A stretch of 64,000 nucleotides of DNA from Thalassobacillus_A hwangdonensis (GTDB taxonomy: Bacteria > Bacillota > Bacilli > Bacillales > Halobacillaceae). The notes below the pieces were generated by a model that had not been told where the DNA came from, did no database searches, and was given only the letters and a program-made list of their open reading frames with translations. Positions within the stretch are counted from its first letter, which is position 1; each line of letters opens with the position of its first letter. This document shows, piece after piece, positions 31,199-39,588 of this stretch. The stretch spans positions 496,001 to 560,000 of the forward strand of contig NZ_JBHTKL010000005.1 of NCBI RefSeq assembly GCF_042675915.1, in the 5' to 3' direction. The position numbers and the translations under genes were made by a program.

Positions 31199-32452
31199 AT
31201 GAAAAGTAGGAAAGTGAAAAACCGGTGGCTCATCGCTTTATGTGCAGTGGGGATCCATTTATCGATTGGATCTGTTTATGCGTGGAGTAATTTCACGAAT
31301 CCATTAAGTGAAGAGTTTGGATGGAGTTCCAGTCAGGTACAGTTCACGTTCAGTCTTGCTATCTTGTTTCTTGGTTTATCTGCTGCCTTTTTGGGATGGT
31401 TTGTTGAGAAGTATGGTCCAAGAGTAGCGGGAATAACAGCAGCGATATTCTTCGGGATAGGCGTGTTCGGTTCCGGATTTGCCATTCAATTGGAGTCGTT
31501 GTGGCTTTTATATTTCTTTTACGGTGTATTAGGCGGAATCGGTCTTGGGGTGGGGTATATCGCTCCTGTATCGACACTCGTCAAATGGTTTCCGGATCGA
31601 AGGGGACTTGCTACTGGAATGGCCATCATGGGGTTCGGATTTGCAGCGGCGATCGCAAGTCCTGTAATGGACTTTCTGATCGGATCGGTAGGTTTAGCGA
31701 TGACATTCTATGCGCTGGGGATCGCTTACTTTTCTGTCATGATTCTATCTTCCCTCTATATAGCCAAGCCTCCGAAGGACTGGAAGCCGGATGGGTATGA
31801 AGAGAAAGAGAAGAAGCAGGAGAAGAAGGACCTGGCGAATATGCGTGCTAAGGAATCCTTGAAAACAAAACGTTTCTATTATTTGTGGGTTATGCTTTTC
31901 ATCAATGTGACCTGTGGGATTGCAGTCATATCTGCAGCCAAACCATTGGCTGAAGAGAGTGTCGGTATAAGTCCTGGGAATGCCGCTCTTTTAGTAGGGG
32001 TAATGGGGATTTTCAATGGTGCGGGTCGGATAGCGTGGGCTTCTGCCTCTGATTATATCGGGAGAGCCAACACCTATATGATCTTCTTCTTATTGCAGAT
32101 CGCCTTGTTCGTACTGCTGCCATGGACGACCGCAGCGCCACTATTCATCATTTTCCTGGCAATCATTTATACCTGCTACGGAGGTGGCTTTTCTACGGTG
32201 CCTGCCTTCATAGGAGATTTGTTCGGTACGAAGGAGCTGGGAGCGATTCATGGGTATATTCTTACTGCCTGGGCCGCCGCTGGTTTAGTTGGACCGCAAT
32301 TCGCAGCGTTCATGAAAGACACGACTGGCAGTTACGAGACAAGCCTGATATTTTTTGCGGGACTGTTCGTCCTTGCCCTTGTCGTCTCCATTTTGACCAA
32401 AGTAGACATCAGGAAGAAAAGACAGGCAATGTCGGATGAAAAAGCCAGCTGA
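31199..32452 (+). CDS. OFA-family MFS transporter (oxalate/formate antiporter-like)
   Basis: This 417-residue 12-helix carrier belongs to the OFA branch of the major facilitator superfamily. It opens with the family-typical GIHLSIGSVYAWSNFTNPL, followed by the MFS loop FVEKYGPRVAG and later FNGAGRIAWASASDYIGRANTY. OFA proteins exchange oxalate/formate or other monocarboxylates; the basic residue in helix 11 expected for OxlT was not identified, so oxalate is doubtful. A linker rich in Lys/Glu lies between halves (residues ~198-220). It starts at ATG 31199 behind GGAGG and is monocistronic. The palindrome AGTATTGATACT at 31084 in its upstream region may be an operator. Confidence 0.88.
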   Translation: MKSRKVKNRWLIALCAVGIHLSIGSVYAWSNFTNPLSEEFGWSSSQVQFTFSLAILFLGLSAAFLGWFVEKYGPRVAGITAAIFFGIGVFGSGFAIQLESLWLLYFFYGVLGGIGLGVGYIAPVSTLVKWFPDRRGLATGMAIMGFGFAAAIASPVMDFLIGSVGLAMTFYALGIAYFSVMILSSLYIAKPPKDWKPDGYEEKEKKQEKKDLANMRAKESLKTKRFYYLWVMLFINVTCGIAVISAAKPLAEESVGISPGNAALLVGVMGIFNGAGRIAWASASDYIGRANTYMIFFLLQIALFVLLPWTTAAPLFIIFLAIIYTCYGGGFSTVPAFIGDLFGTKELGAIHGYILTAWAAAGLVGPQFAAFMKDTTGSYETSLIFFAGLFVLALVVSILTKVDIRKKRQAMSDEKAS

Positions 32453-32471
32453 AGCAATTATAGTCAATAAA

Positions 32472-32500
32472 AAAAGACCGGCATGGTTGCCGGTCTTTCT
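32472..32500. terminator. Bidirectional terminator
   Basis: AAAGACCGGCA pairs with TGCCGGTCTTT around a tight TGGT loop, flanked by A-rich sequence on the left and TCTC on the right. It separates convergent genes. Confidence 0.85.
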
Positions 32501-32512
32501 CTATGCATTCGC

Positions 32513-33163
32513 TCATCTGTTCTTCTCTTTCAGTTGGTCGACTTCATTACGGAGGGATTCAAGTTCTCCTAACAGTTGCTCGATCATCTTATCGCTTCTA
32601 TGCAGTTCTTCATTCAACATGACGATGGCATCCTCTTCCCAGCTGAAAGGGTTTCCTTGCTTCGGAGTGATGGGCAAGTCTTTATATACTTCTCCTTCTT
32701 CTTTATCCGTGGGTTCAAAGTAGATAGCCACTTCGCATCCATCATCTTCTAAAGCAATTCGCTTTCTCAAATTCACTTTGGCATAGCCGAACTTTCTGGC
32801 GCCAATACCACCGAATACACTGGAGGTCATCATACATAAATGAGGGGCGTCTTTGACAGCGTCACCGAATGGACATCTGCCTGCTTTTACGACGACATGA
32901 TCAGGATGGACCTCCGATACTTCGAAATGTCCGCCGATCGAATTCTTCAAGTCAATGATTACATCAACATAGTCATTCAAGGACCATGGTTCCGGAATGT
33001 CCTGTTCATAAAATCCCTCGATCCATTCTCCGGTCCTGATCCCGAGTTGTCTGATATATTCTTTGGCTACAGGACCAGCTGTCTTTTCGTGCAACCTTGC
33101 ATATTGAGTGATCAATTTAGATAAAAAAACAGTGCTATCCAGTCTGTGTTCAGGGAGGGTCAA
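32513..33163 (-). CDS. MetOD1-like sensor protein with C-terminal coiled coil
   Basis: This 216-residue soluble protein resembles the methanogen output domain 1 (MetOD1) family: a cysteine-bearing core with CPFGDAVKDAPHLCMMTSSVFGG near residues 95-118 following a helical N-terminus. The last ~45 residues (LNEELHRSDKMIEQLLGELES onward) form a heptad-like coiled coil rich in Leu, Glu and Lys. Two conserved Cys suggest metal, heme or redox sensing. The coiled coil would support dimer formation or partner binding. It has no attached output domain and no obvious regulatory partner next to it. The family call is moderately certain; the function is unknown. Confidence 0.65.
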   Translation of the reverse strand: MTLPEHRLDSTVFLSKLITQYARLHEKTAGPVAKEYIRQLGIRTGEWIEGFYEQDIPEPWSLNDYVDVIIDLKNSIGGHFEVSEVHPDHVVVKAGRCPFGDAVKDAPHLCMMTSSVFGGIGARKFGYAKVNLRKRIALEDDGCEVAIYFEPTDKEEGEVYKDLPITPKQGNPFSWEEDAIVMLNEELHRSDKMIEQLLGELESLRNEVDQLKEKNR

Positions 33164-33315
33164 GGGTGTCCACCACCTTTCTATGATGTTCAGAATCTTG
33201 TCAGTCAGTTAATAAGTTCGTTCCAAATAATTACAATGGTTAAGTTGGTTATCCCTTTCCCGATATAACAGAGGGTTAATCTACTTTTATAGAAAAATAT
33301 AACCTATCACCTTAT

Positions 33316-33368
33316 AATGTTAACGTAAATAAAATTAGGTTGACAATGTGTTTGCCGTTAGCTATCTT
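33316..33368 (+). promoter_or_regulatory. BirA operator overlapping the bioY promoter
   Basis: AATGTTAAC (33316-33324) and GGTTGACAAT (33338-33347) form the inverted repeat typical of Firmicute BirA operators (TTGTTAAC...GGTTAACAA). The right arm contains TTGACA (33340-33345), which with TATCTT (33363-33368) makes a sigma-A promoter with 17-bp spacing. Biotin-loaded BirA would cover the -35 element. Confidence 0.8.
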
Positions 33369-33400
33369 AGAATTAGTTAATAGACAGGAGGAACGTTGAT

Positions 33401-33997
33401 ATGAAGAAAAAAATGACTGCTTATGATCTTACCATCGGTGCAATGTTCGTAGCTTTGATGGCTATTGGAGCGAATATTACAGCATGGGCTCCATTCTTAT
33501 CGGTTGGAGGGGTGCCGCTGACACTTCAGACATTCATCGCTATCCTCGCCGGAGTAGTACTGGGAAGTCGTTTAGGTGCATTTTCGTTGCTTGTTTACAT
33601 GCTGCTTGGACTTGTAGGTGCACCGATATTCGCTCAATTCGGCGGAGGACCATCAATGATTGTTGCACCTACATTCGGATTTATCGTGTCATATATAATG
33701 CTGGCATATGTGGCAGGGAAATTGGTGGAAATGAAACGTTCTCTACCAATGTACATTACAGCCGCACTTGTAGGGTTGGCGATCAATTATCTGGTAGGTA
33801 CGAACTGGATGTACTTCGCTTACCAGTTATGGCTCGATATACCTGAACAATTCTCTTATGGAATCGTATGGGGATGGATGGCGTTATTCCTTGTAAAAGA
33901 TCTCGTTCTCGCTGTCGTTGCTGGTCTATTTGCCCATCGACTGGAAAAATCAGTGTTACACCGCACCCCATTACGTAAATCTCAGGAAGCTGCCTGA
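33401..33997 (+). CDS. bioY: Biotin transporter substrate-binding subunit BioY
   Basis: This 198-residue S-component of an ECF-type transporter takes up biotin. It has about six helices; family signatures include GGVPLTLQTFIAILAGVVLG (residues ~47-66), SLLVYMLLGLVGAPIF, GPSMIVAPTFGFIVSY and the NYLVGTNWMYFAY segment. No ECF ATPase genes are adjacent, so it must use a shared energising module or act alone. It starts at ATG 33401 behind ACAGGAGG. The BirA operator over its promoter supports both function and biotin-dependent repression. Confidence 0.95.
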   Translation: MKKKMTAYDLTIGAMFVALMAIGANITAWAPFLSVGGVPLTLQTFIAILAGVVLGSRLGAFSLLVYMLLGLVGAPIFAQFGGGPSMIVAPTFGFIVSYIMLAYVAGKLVEMKRSLPMYITAALVGLAINYLVGTNWMYFAYQLWLDIPEQFSYGIVWGWMALFLVKDLVLAVVAGLFAHRLEKSVLHRTPLRKSQEAA

Positions 33998-34025
33998 TCA
34001 TAATCGAATAAGACAGTCGCACGAG

Positions 34026-34055
34026 CGTGGATCTGTTAGGATCCACGTTTTTTTC
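34026..34055 (+). terminator. Terminator after bioY
   Basis: CGTGGATC pairs with GATCCACG around TGTTAG, followed by TTTTTTTC. Confidence 0.9.
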
Positions 34056-34120
34056 ATTTGAAAAATTTGGATCTACGGCTATAAGCAGGTAAAATGAGGT
34101 CAACTAAAGGAGGCGCGAGA

Positions 34121-35170
34121 ATGAAAAGAATTTGGGTGTTACTTCTATTGACCCTTATCTTTACTGCTTGTTCCGATGAAGAAAAACATGAGATCAGTCC
34201 TGCTGCTACTGACCGACTTGATGAAACCTTGATTGAAAACCTTCAGTCGCCCTGGGATATAGAAAAGACTGAAGACACTTTTTTAATATCTGAACGGGGT
34301 GGAACCATCGTAAGCTTTGATGGGCAGGAAGTGATCCGAGAGAAAGTTGTGACAAATAGAGCGATCACTCAAATCGGGGAGGGAGGTTTACTCGGATTGA
34401 AGCTTTTTCCTGACTTCCCTGAGAGTGGGAAAGCGTACACTTATCATACGTACAAAGAGAACGGAGAGATTTACAATCGTCTCATCGTCATTCAGCGCGC
34501 TGATGGGGGATGGATGGAAGAACAGGTGCTATTGGAACAGATCCCTGGTGCAAACTTTCACAATGGGGGCAGAGTGGAAATAGGACCGGATAATAAGCTT
34601 TATATTACTACAGGAGATGGGCTGGTTGAGCGCACAGCTCAGGATAAAGGGAATCTGGCTGGTAAGATTCTGCGGATGAATCTTGATGGTACAATTCCTT
34701 CAGACAATCCTTTTGAAGGTTCCTATGTCTATTCCTATGGCCACCGAAACCCACAAGGATTGGCCTGGAGAGAGGATGGAACATTATTTGCATCTGAGCA
34801 TGGCCCTGATGCTCATGATGAAATCAATATCATCGAACCTGGCAATAACTATGGCTGACCGGAAATCAAAGGTGACCAACAGAAAGAAGGCATGGAGACT
34901 CCATTTTTCCACACCGGAAAAACGACCTGGGCTCCGTCAGGAATTGCATTTCAAGCAAACACCCTTGTGATTGCTACGCTACGTGGAACTGCATTACGTG
35001 CACTGGATACCGATGATCTGAGAACGGATGTCATCACCGATGCCTATGGCAGGATAAGGGATACGGAAGTGATTGATGGAGCGTTGTTTTTTATTACGAA
35101 TAACACGGATGGAAGAGGAAATCCGATCGAAACAGATGACCGCCTGATCAAGGTCGATCAGACGGATTGA
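34121..35170 (+). pseudogene. PQQ-type sugar dehydrogenase lipoprotein with in-frame TGA
   Basis: The gene encodes a soluble aldose-dehydrogenase-like beta-propeller (PQQ-dependent glucose/sorbosone dehydrogenase family) with a lipoprotein signal MKRIWVLLLLTLIFTAC. Family motifs include LQSPWDI, GEGGLLGL, ANFHNGGR, YITTGDG, NLAGKILRMN, GHRNPQGLAW and SEHGPD. Translation stops at TGA 34856-34858 in NNYG-TGA-PEIKG, where the family has the near-invariant Trp of NYGWP. Reading through, the frame continues intact (WAPSGIAF and later motifs) to 35170, giving 349 codons, the expected length. One G-to-A change of TGG explains it. The start is ATG 34121 behind AAAGGAGG. The product is either truncated at 245 residues or made by UGA read-through. 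Confidence 0.85.
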
Positions 35171-35172
35171 AA

Positions 35173-36375
35173 TCAGGCACTTTTTACTACGTGGCCGTAT
35201 GCCTGACGTTTTCTTAAGTTCCATGCAGCTATCATACCGAATAGCGTAGGAAGTAGAAGCAATAGATAGACAGAAGTGACCCCGAACTCTGATGCAGCCC
35301 AACCGAGAATCGGTCCACTGATCACCACCGAAGTCTGATTGAACATCATCCGATAGCTGGCCATCCGACCGTGATATTCTTTTTCCGTGGCCATCTGCTG
35401 AATTGATTGCAGCATGATTCTTACCCAGGTTGTGCCAAGACCGATCAACATGACGCCTGCAAAAGAAACTAAAATGAAAGACGAGAAAGCTACTTGGAAC
35501 AGACCGATAGCCATGACCATCAAAGAAGCCAATGCTACGTATTGCTTCGTTTTCTTCCACCACCATGCTCCAAGTATTCCAGCAATGACGCCTCCTAATG
35601 AAAGTGTAGCGTCTAATAGTCCATAGGTTGTCGCACTGCGTTCAAGATGTTCAATCGTATAGACCGACAAAAAAGCGATGCTGGAGTGGAACACCAATTG
35701 CCCAGTGAACATGATGGAAAACAGGCGAAGCAATAACTCGTGCTGTCGCATATAGTGAAAGCCACCCGCAAGCTCCTGAAGTACCGTACCTGTCGTTTTG
35801 CTTGTCGTTTTCCATGTGTCTTTGCTGGGGATCATCGATAGCAGTCCAGCAGCTACGCCATAGCAAAGTACGCTTCCTAAGAGTGCAGCCAAACCTCCAG
35901 TTTCAGCCAAAAGCAATCCACCTAACGCAGCACCAGTCAGTCCACCAACAATCCCTGCCGCCCCAGATTGAGAGAATACTTTAGGGAGCAGAGCTTCAGG
36001 CGTAATTTCTGCAACAAACGCTTGAATGGCAGGACGCATCAAACTTCCCGCCAGCTGTATGAACATATGGGTGAGGAGAATGATCCAAGGCTGAATCTGG
36101 TCAAAAGCAAACGCTCCTGTTAAAACCATCAAGATAAAAAATGAAACCCCGTTCGCCAGTACCGCAAGCTTTTTCCGATCAGACCGATCGACCCATACAC
36201 CAAGGAACAGATTGAGTGCCATTCCTGGTATGAAGCCAAGACTGACCAATAGCCCGGTGTAAAGGGGGTCTTCTGTAATCAAATACAACAGCCATGTTAC
36301 CGAAACAAAGTAAATCCCCCGCCCGCTTTCCGAAAAGAAGTAGGCGCCGTATAATTTCCATAGAGAATGTTTCAT
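35173..36375 (-). CDS. MFS transporter, macrolide-efflux-like
   Basis: This 400-residue 12-helix protein resembles MefA/Tet-type exporters of the MFS: it begins with SLWKLYGAYFFSESGRGIYFV, then the loop GVWVDRSDRKKL near residue 60, LAGSLMRPAIQAFVAEITP near 112 and GLGTTWVRIMLQSIQQMA near 310. The substrate is unknown. It starts 4 bp after the methyltransferase gene on the same strand, so the two form an operon. A transporter-methyltransferase pair next to a LysR regulator suggests small-molecule export or resistance. It is convergent with the interrupted dehydrogenase, with only 2 bp between stops. Confidence 0.85.
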   Translation of the reverse strand: MKHSLWKLYGAYFFSESGRGIYFVSVTWLLYLITEDPLYTGLLVSLGFIPGMALNLFLGVWVDRSDRKKLAVLANGVSFFILMVLTGAFAFDQIQPWIILLTHMFIQLAGSLMRPAIQAFVAEITPEALLPKVFSQSGAAGIVGGLTGAALGGLLLAETGGLAALLGSVLCYGVAAGLLSMIPSKDTWKTTSKTTGTVLQELAGGFHYMRQHELLLRLFSIMFTGQLVFHSSIAFLSVYTIEHLERSATTYGLLDATLSLGGVIAGILGAWWWKKTKQYVALASLMVMAIGLFQVAFSSFILVSFAGVMLIGLGTTWVRIMLQSIQQMATEKEYHGRMASYRMMFNQTSVVISGPILGWAASEFGVTSVYLLLLLPTLFGMIAAWNLRKRQAYGHVVKSA

Positions 36376-36379
36376 CCAG

Positions 36380-37159
36380 TTAACTCCTCTTTTGACTGAT
36401 CCAAATCGTCCATCGATCCTTTTCGACGATTGGAGTGGATTCAGGAAGGTGAGGGGAGATCATGTCTTCCAATACAAGCAGTTCATCTTCCTTCAGTTCA
36501 TGCAAAATAGACCTTCCTTTTCTCGATAACAGTTCTTCTTTCCATTCGACTTTGTTTTCATAGTTCCTTCTCACTTCCCAAAACTTATGCTCCTTGAGAA
36601 GTAGGAATCCGTTTTCCTCCAAAGTGTGTTTCACTTTCTGACTGGTGTGTCTTCTTTGTTTCTCAAGCTTTTTTAATTGAGGGTACTTTTCAAAGAAATA
36701 GCCTCGAATATGCTGAGAACTACCAGGAAGGAAACAATCTTCAGGTGTCCGGTCTTGAATCACATATATTCCCTCTGTGTTGAGTAAACGATTTGCCTCT
36801 TTTACACAGGCTTCAAGGTTGTTGATGTGGTGAACCAAGGCACGTTGGAGAACCATATCATGGCTTGATGAGGGTAGCCCTGTACACAACGCATCCCCTT
36901 GCTGGAATGATAGTCTTGGATCATCTGAATGCTGCTTCGCCGTATTTATGATAGGTGCAGATTGGTCCAAACCAAGTACTCGTATCGTTCCTATGGAAGC
37001 GAGCACTCGACTATAAATACCGCCTCCGCAGCCGATATCAATCGGATATTCGATGTGATAGGTGTCGACAAGTTTTTGAAAAAGGTCCACCCAGCTTGGA
37101 TCAACGCTTCTCCCAGAATAACTGTAGCGATTAGCTTCATTGTGAAAGTCGATTGGCAA
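36380..37159 (-). CDS. Class I SAM-dependent methyltransferase
   Basis: This 259-residue protein has a UbiE-like methyltransferase fold: motif I IDIGCGGGIYSRVLA (residues ~40-54), the acidic residue in VLGLDQSAP (~68), QQGDALCTGLPSSSHDMVLQ (~85-104) and NTEGIYVIQDRTPED (~129). The C-terminal ~90 residues are helical and charged. The substrate is unknown; it resembles small-molecule rather than nucleic-acid methylases. It is the first gene of a two-gene unit with the exporter and diverges from the LysR gene, whose product may control it. Confidence 0.85.
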   Translation of the reverse strand: MPIDFHNEANRYSYSGRSVDPSWVDLFQKLVDTYHIEYPIDIGCGGGIYSRVLASIGTIRVLGLDQSAPIINTAKQHSDDPRLSFQQGDALCTGLPSSSHDMVLQRALVHHINNLEACVKEANRLLNTEGIYVIQDRTPEDCFLPGSSQHIRGYFFEKYPQLKKLEKQRRHTSQKVKHTLEENGFLLLKEHKFWEVRRNYENKVEWKEELLSRKGRSILHELKEDELLVLEDMISPHLPESTPIVEKDRWTIWISQKRS

Positions 37160-37264
37160 GGTAATTCCTCCCTTCCATTAAATTATATATAATGGAAATG
37201 GATAAGAGAAATATATATAAATGATACAATTATATAAGTATTTCTTATGAAAAGGAGGTAGAGT

Positions 37265-38119
37265 ATGAAGATTGATGATTATAAACTTTTAGTGACGTTG
37301 AAGCAGGCGGGAACCATCAGAGAAGCATCCCAGCGGTTATATATTTCCCAACCGGCCGTGAGTCAGAGACTGAAGCAGTTGGAAGAAAGCTGGGGGGAGA
37401 AGATTTTCCTGAGAACCTATAAGTCTCTGATTCTTACACCTATTGGTGAAAAGATCATCCAGTTTGCAGAAGAGGTTTTACAGAAAGAGAATGATTTGAT
37501 CCAGGAGATTTCCTCCATTTCCGATGAGGTGAGGGGCAGTTTGTCGCTGGGGATATCATCGGTGGTCGGCCAATACCTGCTGCCGGAAGTGCTTAGAGAC
37601 TATATGGAACAATATCCTAAGGTCAAAATCAATCTTGTTACAGGCTTGAGCAGTCATATCGAAGAAACGATGAGTGATTATCATCTGTCTATCATTAGAG
37701 GGAAGCAACCAAAGCAACAACCGGAGCGCCATCTTTTTTCAGATCGATTATATCTCATTGCCAAAAAAGAAAGCATGGGAAAAAACGTGCTGATTGAATT
37801 TAAAAGTGATCATACCTTCCACAGCATGGTGAAAGAATGGTTCCTGGAACACCATGATTTCACTCCTGATCAAACCATCAAAGTCGATCAAATTGAGATT
37901 TGCAAACAAATGATGACGTGTGGGGTGGGGATGGCCGTACTCCCTGAGCTGGCAATAAAAGATTTAGACAAGAATGACTTTGACATCACTCCTTTAAAGT
38001 TGGGTGGAAGCACTTTGACGAGGGATACATGGATCTGTCTTACCAAACAAGCAGAAGAACTCCCACAGGTGCGTGCGTTTCAGCAGCTATTGGAAAAGCA
38101 CATAAAAAAACAAGGTTGA
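37265..38119 (+). CDS. LysR-family transcriptional regulator
   Basis: This 284-residue activator or repressor has the LysR winged helix-turn-helix at residues 1-65 (LLVTLKQAGTIREASQRLY, SQPAVSQRLKQLEESW) and a periplasmic-binding-like effector domain (LSLGISSVVGQYLLPEVL, MTCGVGMAVLPELAI). The first helix is typical of the CysL/YwfK-like branch in Firmicutes. It starts at ATG 37265 behind AAAGGAGG. It is divergent from the methyltransferase-exporter pair, the usual arrangement for LysR targets; the 105-bp divergent region holds several AT-rich half-sites. Confidence 0.9.
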   Translation: MKIDDYKLLVTLKQAGTIREASQRLYISQPAVSQRLKQLEESWGEKIFLRTYKSLILTPIGEKIIQFAEEVLQKENDLIQEISSISDEVRGSLSLGISSVVGQYLLPEVLRDYMEQYPKVKINLVTGLSSHIEETMSDYHLSIIRGKQPKQQPERHLFSDRLYLIAKKESMGKNVLIEFKSDHTFHSMVKEWFLEHHDFTPDQTIKVDQIEICKQMMTCGVGMAVLPELAIKDLDKNDFDITPLKLGGSTLTRDTWICLTKQAEELPQVRAFQQLLEKHIKKQG

Positions 38120-38137
38120 AGCTGCTTCAACCTTGTT
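38109..38137. terminator. Convergent terminator overlapping both stop codons
   Basis: ACAAGGTTGAAGC pairs perfectly with GCTTCAACCTTGT around one T. The arms contain the last codons of the LysR gene (stop at 38117-38119) and of the convergent membrane protein (stop at 38127). An A-run on the left gives a U-tract for minus-strand transcripts. Confidence 0.8.
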
Positions 38138-38531
38138 CCTGAATATACTTTCCATGTACAAAAGCCATAATGGCAAATAGCACGAAACAGATCATAAGAA
38201 TGGAACCACCGCCGATGAAGAAAATCAGGTTGAACGTATCCATCCCTTCGATAGGTTTCACATAATAGAGCCACATCCCAGCGGTCAATCCCAGTGACCC
38301 GAAGAATGCAGTATAGACGTGGAAGGTTGCGAGTTTCGAATCTTTCGGGATCCGGAACACCCGGTAGTACATGGCGAAAGCAAATAATGATAACCAGCCA
38401 ACTACGAGAATATGTGCATGGACTGCTCGGAACTCATATCCACCGGCACCAGCCATGTGTGATCCGATGAAGGCTCCGATCAGCGCGTAGATGGCAGAAG
38501 TGCGGAGTAAAAAGCGTGTACGATCCATCAT
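38127..38531 (-). CDS. Small heme-copper-oxidase subunit I-like membrane protein
   Basis: This 134-residue protein has four hydrophobic helices. It aligns with the first helices of heme-copper oxidase subunit I (cbb3/NorB-like): RTSAIYALIGAFIGSHMAG, then VHAHILVVGWLSLFAFAMYY with a His-x-His that in full-length oxidases ligates heme, and a last helix. It lacks the other heme and copper ligands, so it cannot be a complete oxidase. Proteins of this size recur in Bacillaceae. ATG 38531 follows GGGGGAAGA; an in-frame ATG farther upstream (38585) has none. A role in heme binding or oxidase assembly is a guess. Confidence 0.7.
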   Translation of the reverse strand: MMDRTRFLLRTSAIYALIGAFIGSHMAGAGGYEFRAVHAHILVVGWLSLFAFAMYYRVFRIPKDSKLATFHVYTAFFGSLGLTAGMWLYYVKPIEGMDTFNLIFFIGGGSILMICFVLFAIMAFVHGKYIQEQG

Positions 38532-38676
38532 TCTTCCCCCTATAACAGTAAATAACTTCAGTTTCTCTATTATATAAGAATGCATTAAGAAAAGAAAATG
38601 CCTCGACTCTATCAGTCAAATAACTAGTGAAAGGGATAGGGAAATGGTATTCTCAAGGCGAAAGGAATGACGTATA

Positions 38677-39063
38677 TTGAATATTGAAGCGATTCATCAT
38701 GTCAGTTTGAAAACCAACGACCTTGATGCTTCCAGACGTTTTTATACACAGGTTTTGGGACTGAAAGAAATGGAACGACCAGCATTTGATTTTTCAGGAG
38801 CATGGTTGCAGGTTGGGGAAAGCCAGCAAATCCATTTAATAGAAGATCCGCACTTTACATTTAACGAATCCCGTGAGTTTGATACAAGAGGCAACCATCT
38901 AGCTTTGAGAGTGGATAGCTATCAAGGGGCGGTTCAGTGGTTAAAGGAACATGGCATAGAAATGAAAGCGAAGCCCGAAAGTCGAAGTGGCTTCGCGCAG
39001 ATTTTCTGCTGCGATCCTGCCGGTCATACGGTTGAATTGAATGCTCCCATGAATGAAAACTGA
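38677..39063 (+). CDS. VOC-family (glyoxalase-like) protein
   Basis: This 128-residue protein is a single vicinal-oxygen-chelate domain: AIHHVSLKTNDLDASRRFY at the start, VGESQQIHLIED around residue 48, RGNHLALRVD near 70 and a C-terminal CDPAGHTVELNAP that supplies the metal-ligand Glu. It probably dimerises. The reaction could be glyoxalase, fosfomycin-type thiol transfer or ring fission; nothing here decides. It starts at TTG 38677 with AAAGGA 10 nt upstream and is followed after 16 bp by a lipoprotein gene, possibly cotranscribed. Confidence 0.85.
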   Translation: MNIEAIHHVSLKTNDLDASRRFYTQVLGLKEMERPAFDFSGAWLQVGESQQIHLIEDPHFTFNESREFDTRGNHLALRVDSYQGAVQWLKEHGIEMKAKPESRSGFAQIFCCDPAGHTVELNAPMNEN

Positions 39064-39079
39064 TTTGGAGGAACGACCG

Positions 39080-39520
39080 ATGAAGAAACTCTTACTATTA
39101 ATTGTGGTAGTACTGCCGTTGGCTGGATGTGGCATCCTGGAAGAAGCGAACTCTACGCTTGATTACACGGAAGAAATGACAGCGTTTATCAACGAGACGG
39201 AGCAGTTTGCAGATGAGGCGCCACAAATGGTAGAACAGGCTGCGAATGATTCCGAGGCTGCCCAGGAATTGAAAACAAGGCTGGAAGAAATGAAAGCGGA
39301 AGTGGAAGCAGTCGAGAATTTGGATGCCCCTCAACTAGCGGAAGATCTCCATCAGCGTGTAGAGGAGTACAGTGCAGAGATGAAAGATGGAATCAACCAA
39401 GGCTTGCAGGCAATTGAAAATGGCGTGATTGATCCGTCATTTCTGGAAAATTCAGAGCTGATGCAAGCATTGCAGGAATTCCAGCAACTGAAAGGTACAT
39501 TGGAAAACTTAGGGTTATGA
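39080..39520 (+). CDS. DUF6376-type lipoprotein
   Basis: This 146-residue lipoprotein has a signal peptide with lipobox LAGC (MKKLLLLIVVVLPLAGC), followed by a mostly alpha-helical, strongly acidic domain (ILEEANSTLDYTEEMTAFIN and later EEMKAEVEAVENLD). It resembles the DUF6376 family of Bacillus lipoproteins. It should be anchored to the outer face of the membrane; the function is unknown. ATG 39080 sits behind GGAGG. The high Glu content fits a salt-adapted extracytoplasmic protein. A terminator follows directly. Confidence 0.8.
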   Translation: MKKLLLLIVVVLPLAGCGILEEANSTLDYTEEMTAFINETEQFADEAPQMVEQAANDSEAAQELKTRLEEMKAEVEAVENLDAPQLAEDLHQRVEEYSAEMKDGINQGLQAIENGVIDPSFLENSELMQALQEFQQLKGTLENLGL

Positions 39521-39526
39521 TCAGGA

Positions 39527-39567
39527 AAGAGGCTTAGCGCTCACAAGGCGCAAGCCTCTTTTTTTCA
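39527..39567 (+). terminator. Terminator after DUF6376 lipoprotein gene
   Basis: AAGAGGCTT with inner CGC pairs with GCG and AAGCCTCTT, followed by TTTTTTTC. Confidence 0.85.
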
Positions 39568-39588
39568 TTGATCCAGGAGGTGGGGATC

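Noticed and set aside
34856..34858. Selenocysteine at the in-frame TGA
   Set aside because: The family has Trp at this site, no SECIS-like hairpin follows, and no selenocysteine genes are visible; a TGG-to-TGA change is simpler.
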